From Hordeum vulgare subsp. vulgare (Eukaryota > Streptophyta > Magnoliopsida > Poales > Poaceae): DNA of 64,000 nucleotides. Positions 63,200 through 64,000 of the stretch are shown piece by piece. The stretch lies in the NCBI RefSeq assembly GCF_904849725.1, contig NC_058522.1, forward strand, positions 435,021,529 to 435,085,528. The letters are read 5' to 3'. The position numbers were made by a program, and so were the translations under genes. The notes beneath the pieces are model-generated. The model was given only the letters and a program-made list of their open reading frames with translations. It searched no databases and was not told the DNA's origin. Positions within the stretch are counted from its first letter, which is position 1, and every line of letters begins with the position of its first letter.

Positions 63200-64000
63200 T
63201 ATCGGCAGATCCTAATACGTTCCCTTATTACAAACATTTCATGGAAAATATGAAAACTTAAAAAGAGTGCAAACATTTTTTTAAAAATATAAACAAGTTT
63301 TGGAAAAATTGCCCATATTTCGGATTAGTAACCAAATTTCAAAAAGTGAAGAACGTATGAATTCGTGCACAAATTTAAAAAGGAATATTTTGAAAATCTG
63401 ACCAATATTTTAATTTACAAACAAATTTAGAATCAGGATTTACTCTGAATTTCTCAACAAATTTTGAAAATATGAACATTTTAAACACAAGGGAACATTT
63501 TTTGCATCTGTGAAAATAAAAAATGAAACGTTGAACAAAATATGAAAAACCAGAATTATTTGAATTGATTGAACATTTTATGAATTTGTGTAAACATGAT
63601 CATTTTTTGAAATTATGTATATTTTTTGAAAAGGAGAACATTTTTCCAAATCCTTGAACAGTTTTTTGAATTTGTGAACAAAATTTGAAAACACGATTGT
63701 TTTTTAACTTATAAAACTGTTCTGAATGGCAAAGATATTTGAAATATCACGAATATTTTTGGAATTGTGACCAAAAATAAAAATTTATAATCAGGAATTA
63801 CTCTGAATTTCTCAACAAATTTAGAAACATTAACATTTTGTACTAAAGGGAAAAAATGCATATGTGAAAATAAAAATTGAAATGCTCAACAAAATATGAA
63901 AAAACTGAAAATTATTCGAATTTTCTAAATTTGTTTAAAATGGAACATTTTTTATTGATGTATATTTTTTGAAAAGGACGACATTTTTCCAAATATGTGC
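63200..64000. repeat. AT-rich sequence with tandem duplication, period about 358 bp
   Basis: TACTCTGAATTTCTCAACAAA occurs near 63441 and near 63798. The following ATGTGAAAATAAAAA, CAACAAAATATGAAAAA and TATATTTTTTGAAAAGGA words keep the same order in both copies. The second copy runs to the window end. Smaller TTTGAAAAnATGAACATTTT motifs fill both. No coding region is seen. Confidence 0.65.

Noticed and set aside
1..64000. CRISPR arrays, bacterial operons, ribosome binding sites, rRNA genes
   Set aside because: None is expected in a plant nuclear genome and none is seen; the regular repeats present are minisatellites or transposon arrays without spacer structure.

Overview
This window is nuclear DNA of a Triticeae grass (wheat, Aegilops or barley type). 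The main evidence is two full-length Copia elements whose LTRs begin TGTTGGAAATATGCCCTAG (the Angela/WIS/BARE family), many Stowaway and Tourist/Harbinger MITEs, Helitrons starting TCTCTACT, and spliced plant genes with GT-AG introns. Most of the window is mobile DNA. Four loci carry plant protein-coding sequence outside transposon coding regions, and only one of these looks intact.

Layout. 1-4918: TE patchwork containing a 546-bp TRIM, a recombinant Gypsy LTR, a MITE, a Harbinger-type element and a 375-bp tandem duplication. 4919-18577: Angela-type element 1 (+ strand, target duplication ATTGC); its 3' LTR is split by a 157-bp hAT MITE and by a 4.7-kb Helitron that carries a broken subtilisin-like protease fragment. 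19886-28509: Angela-type element 2 (- strand, target duplication AGGAG), much younger by LTR similarity yet equally broken in its coding region. 28515-31180: remnants, a repeat array with TTGTAGCAAAA units, and a LINE 3' end with an RNase H domain and poly(A). 31489-35182: a two-exon RBR E3 ligase gene with one apparent frameshift; its 2.9-kb intron holds three nested transposons. 35498-40794: a Harbinger-derived block, a GC-rich minisatellite, CACTA remnants and a Tourist MITE. 42581-46047: a two-exon F-box/kelch gene, apparently intact, with two tiny upstream ORFs. 47684-51802 (- strand): 15 exons of the 3' part of an EDD1-like organellar glycyl-tRNA synthetase, with a premature stop and no visible 5' exons. 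51810-55985: a truncated LINE, a second copy of the Harbinger-derived block and a retroposon. 57315-62053: a second Helitron (- strand) carrying a decayed cellulose synthase fragment. 62054-64000: AT-rich repeats, a MITE and a SINE-like unit.

The genes do not form a pathway. The coherent story is how transposons broke, copied and carried gene pieces: two Helitrons of one family with captured exons, a defective but mobile Angela lineage, and a Harbinger ORF1-like unit paired head-to-head with a hAT-type BED zinc finger and present twice 17.7 kb apart. All alignments were made by eye. Family names come from recognisable termini, target-site duplications and protein motifs.
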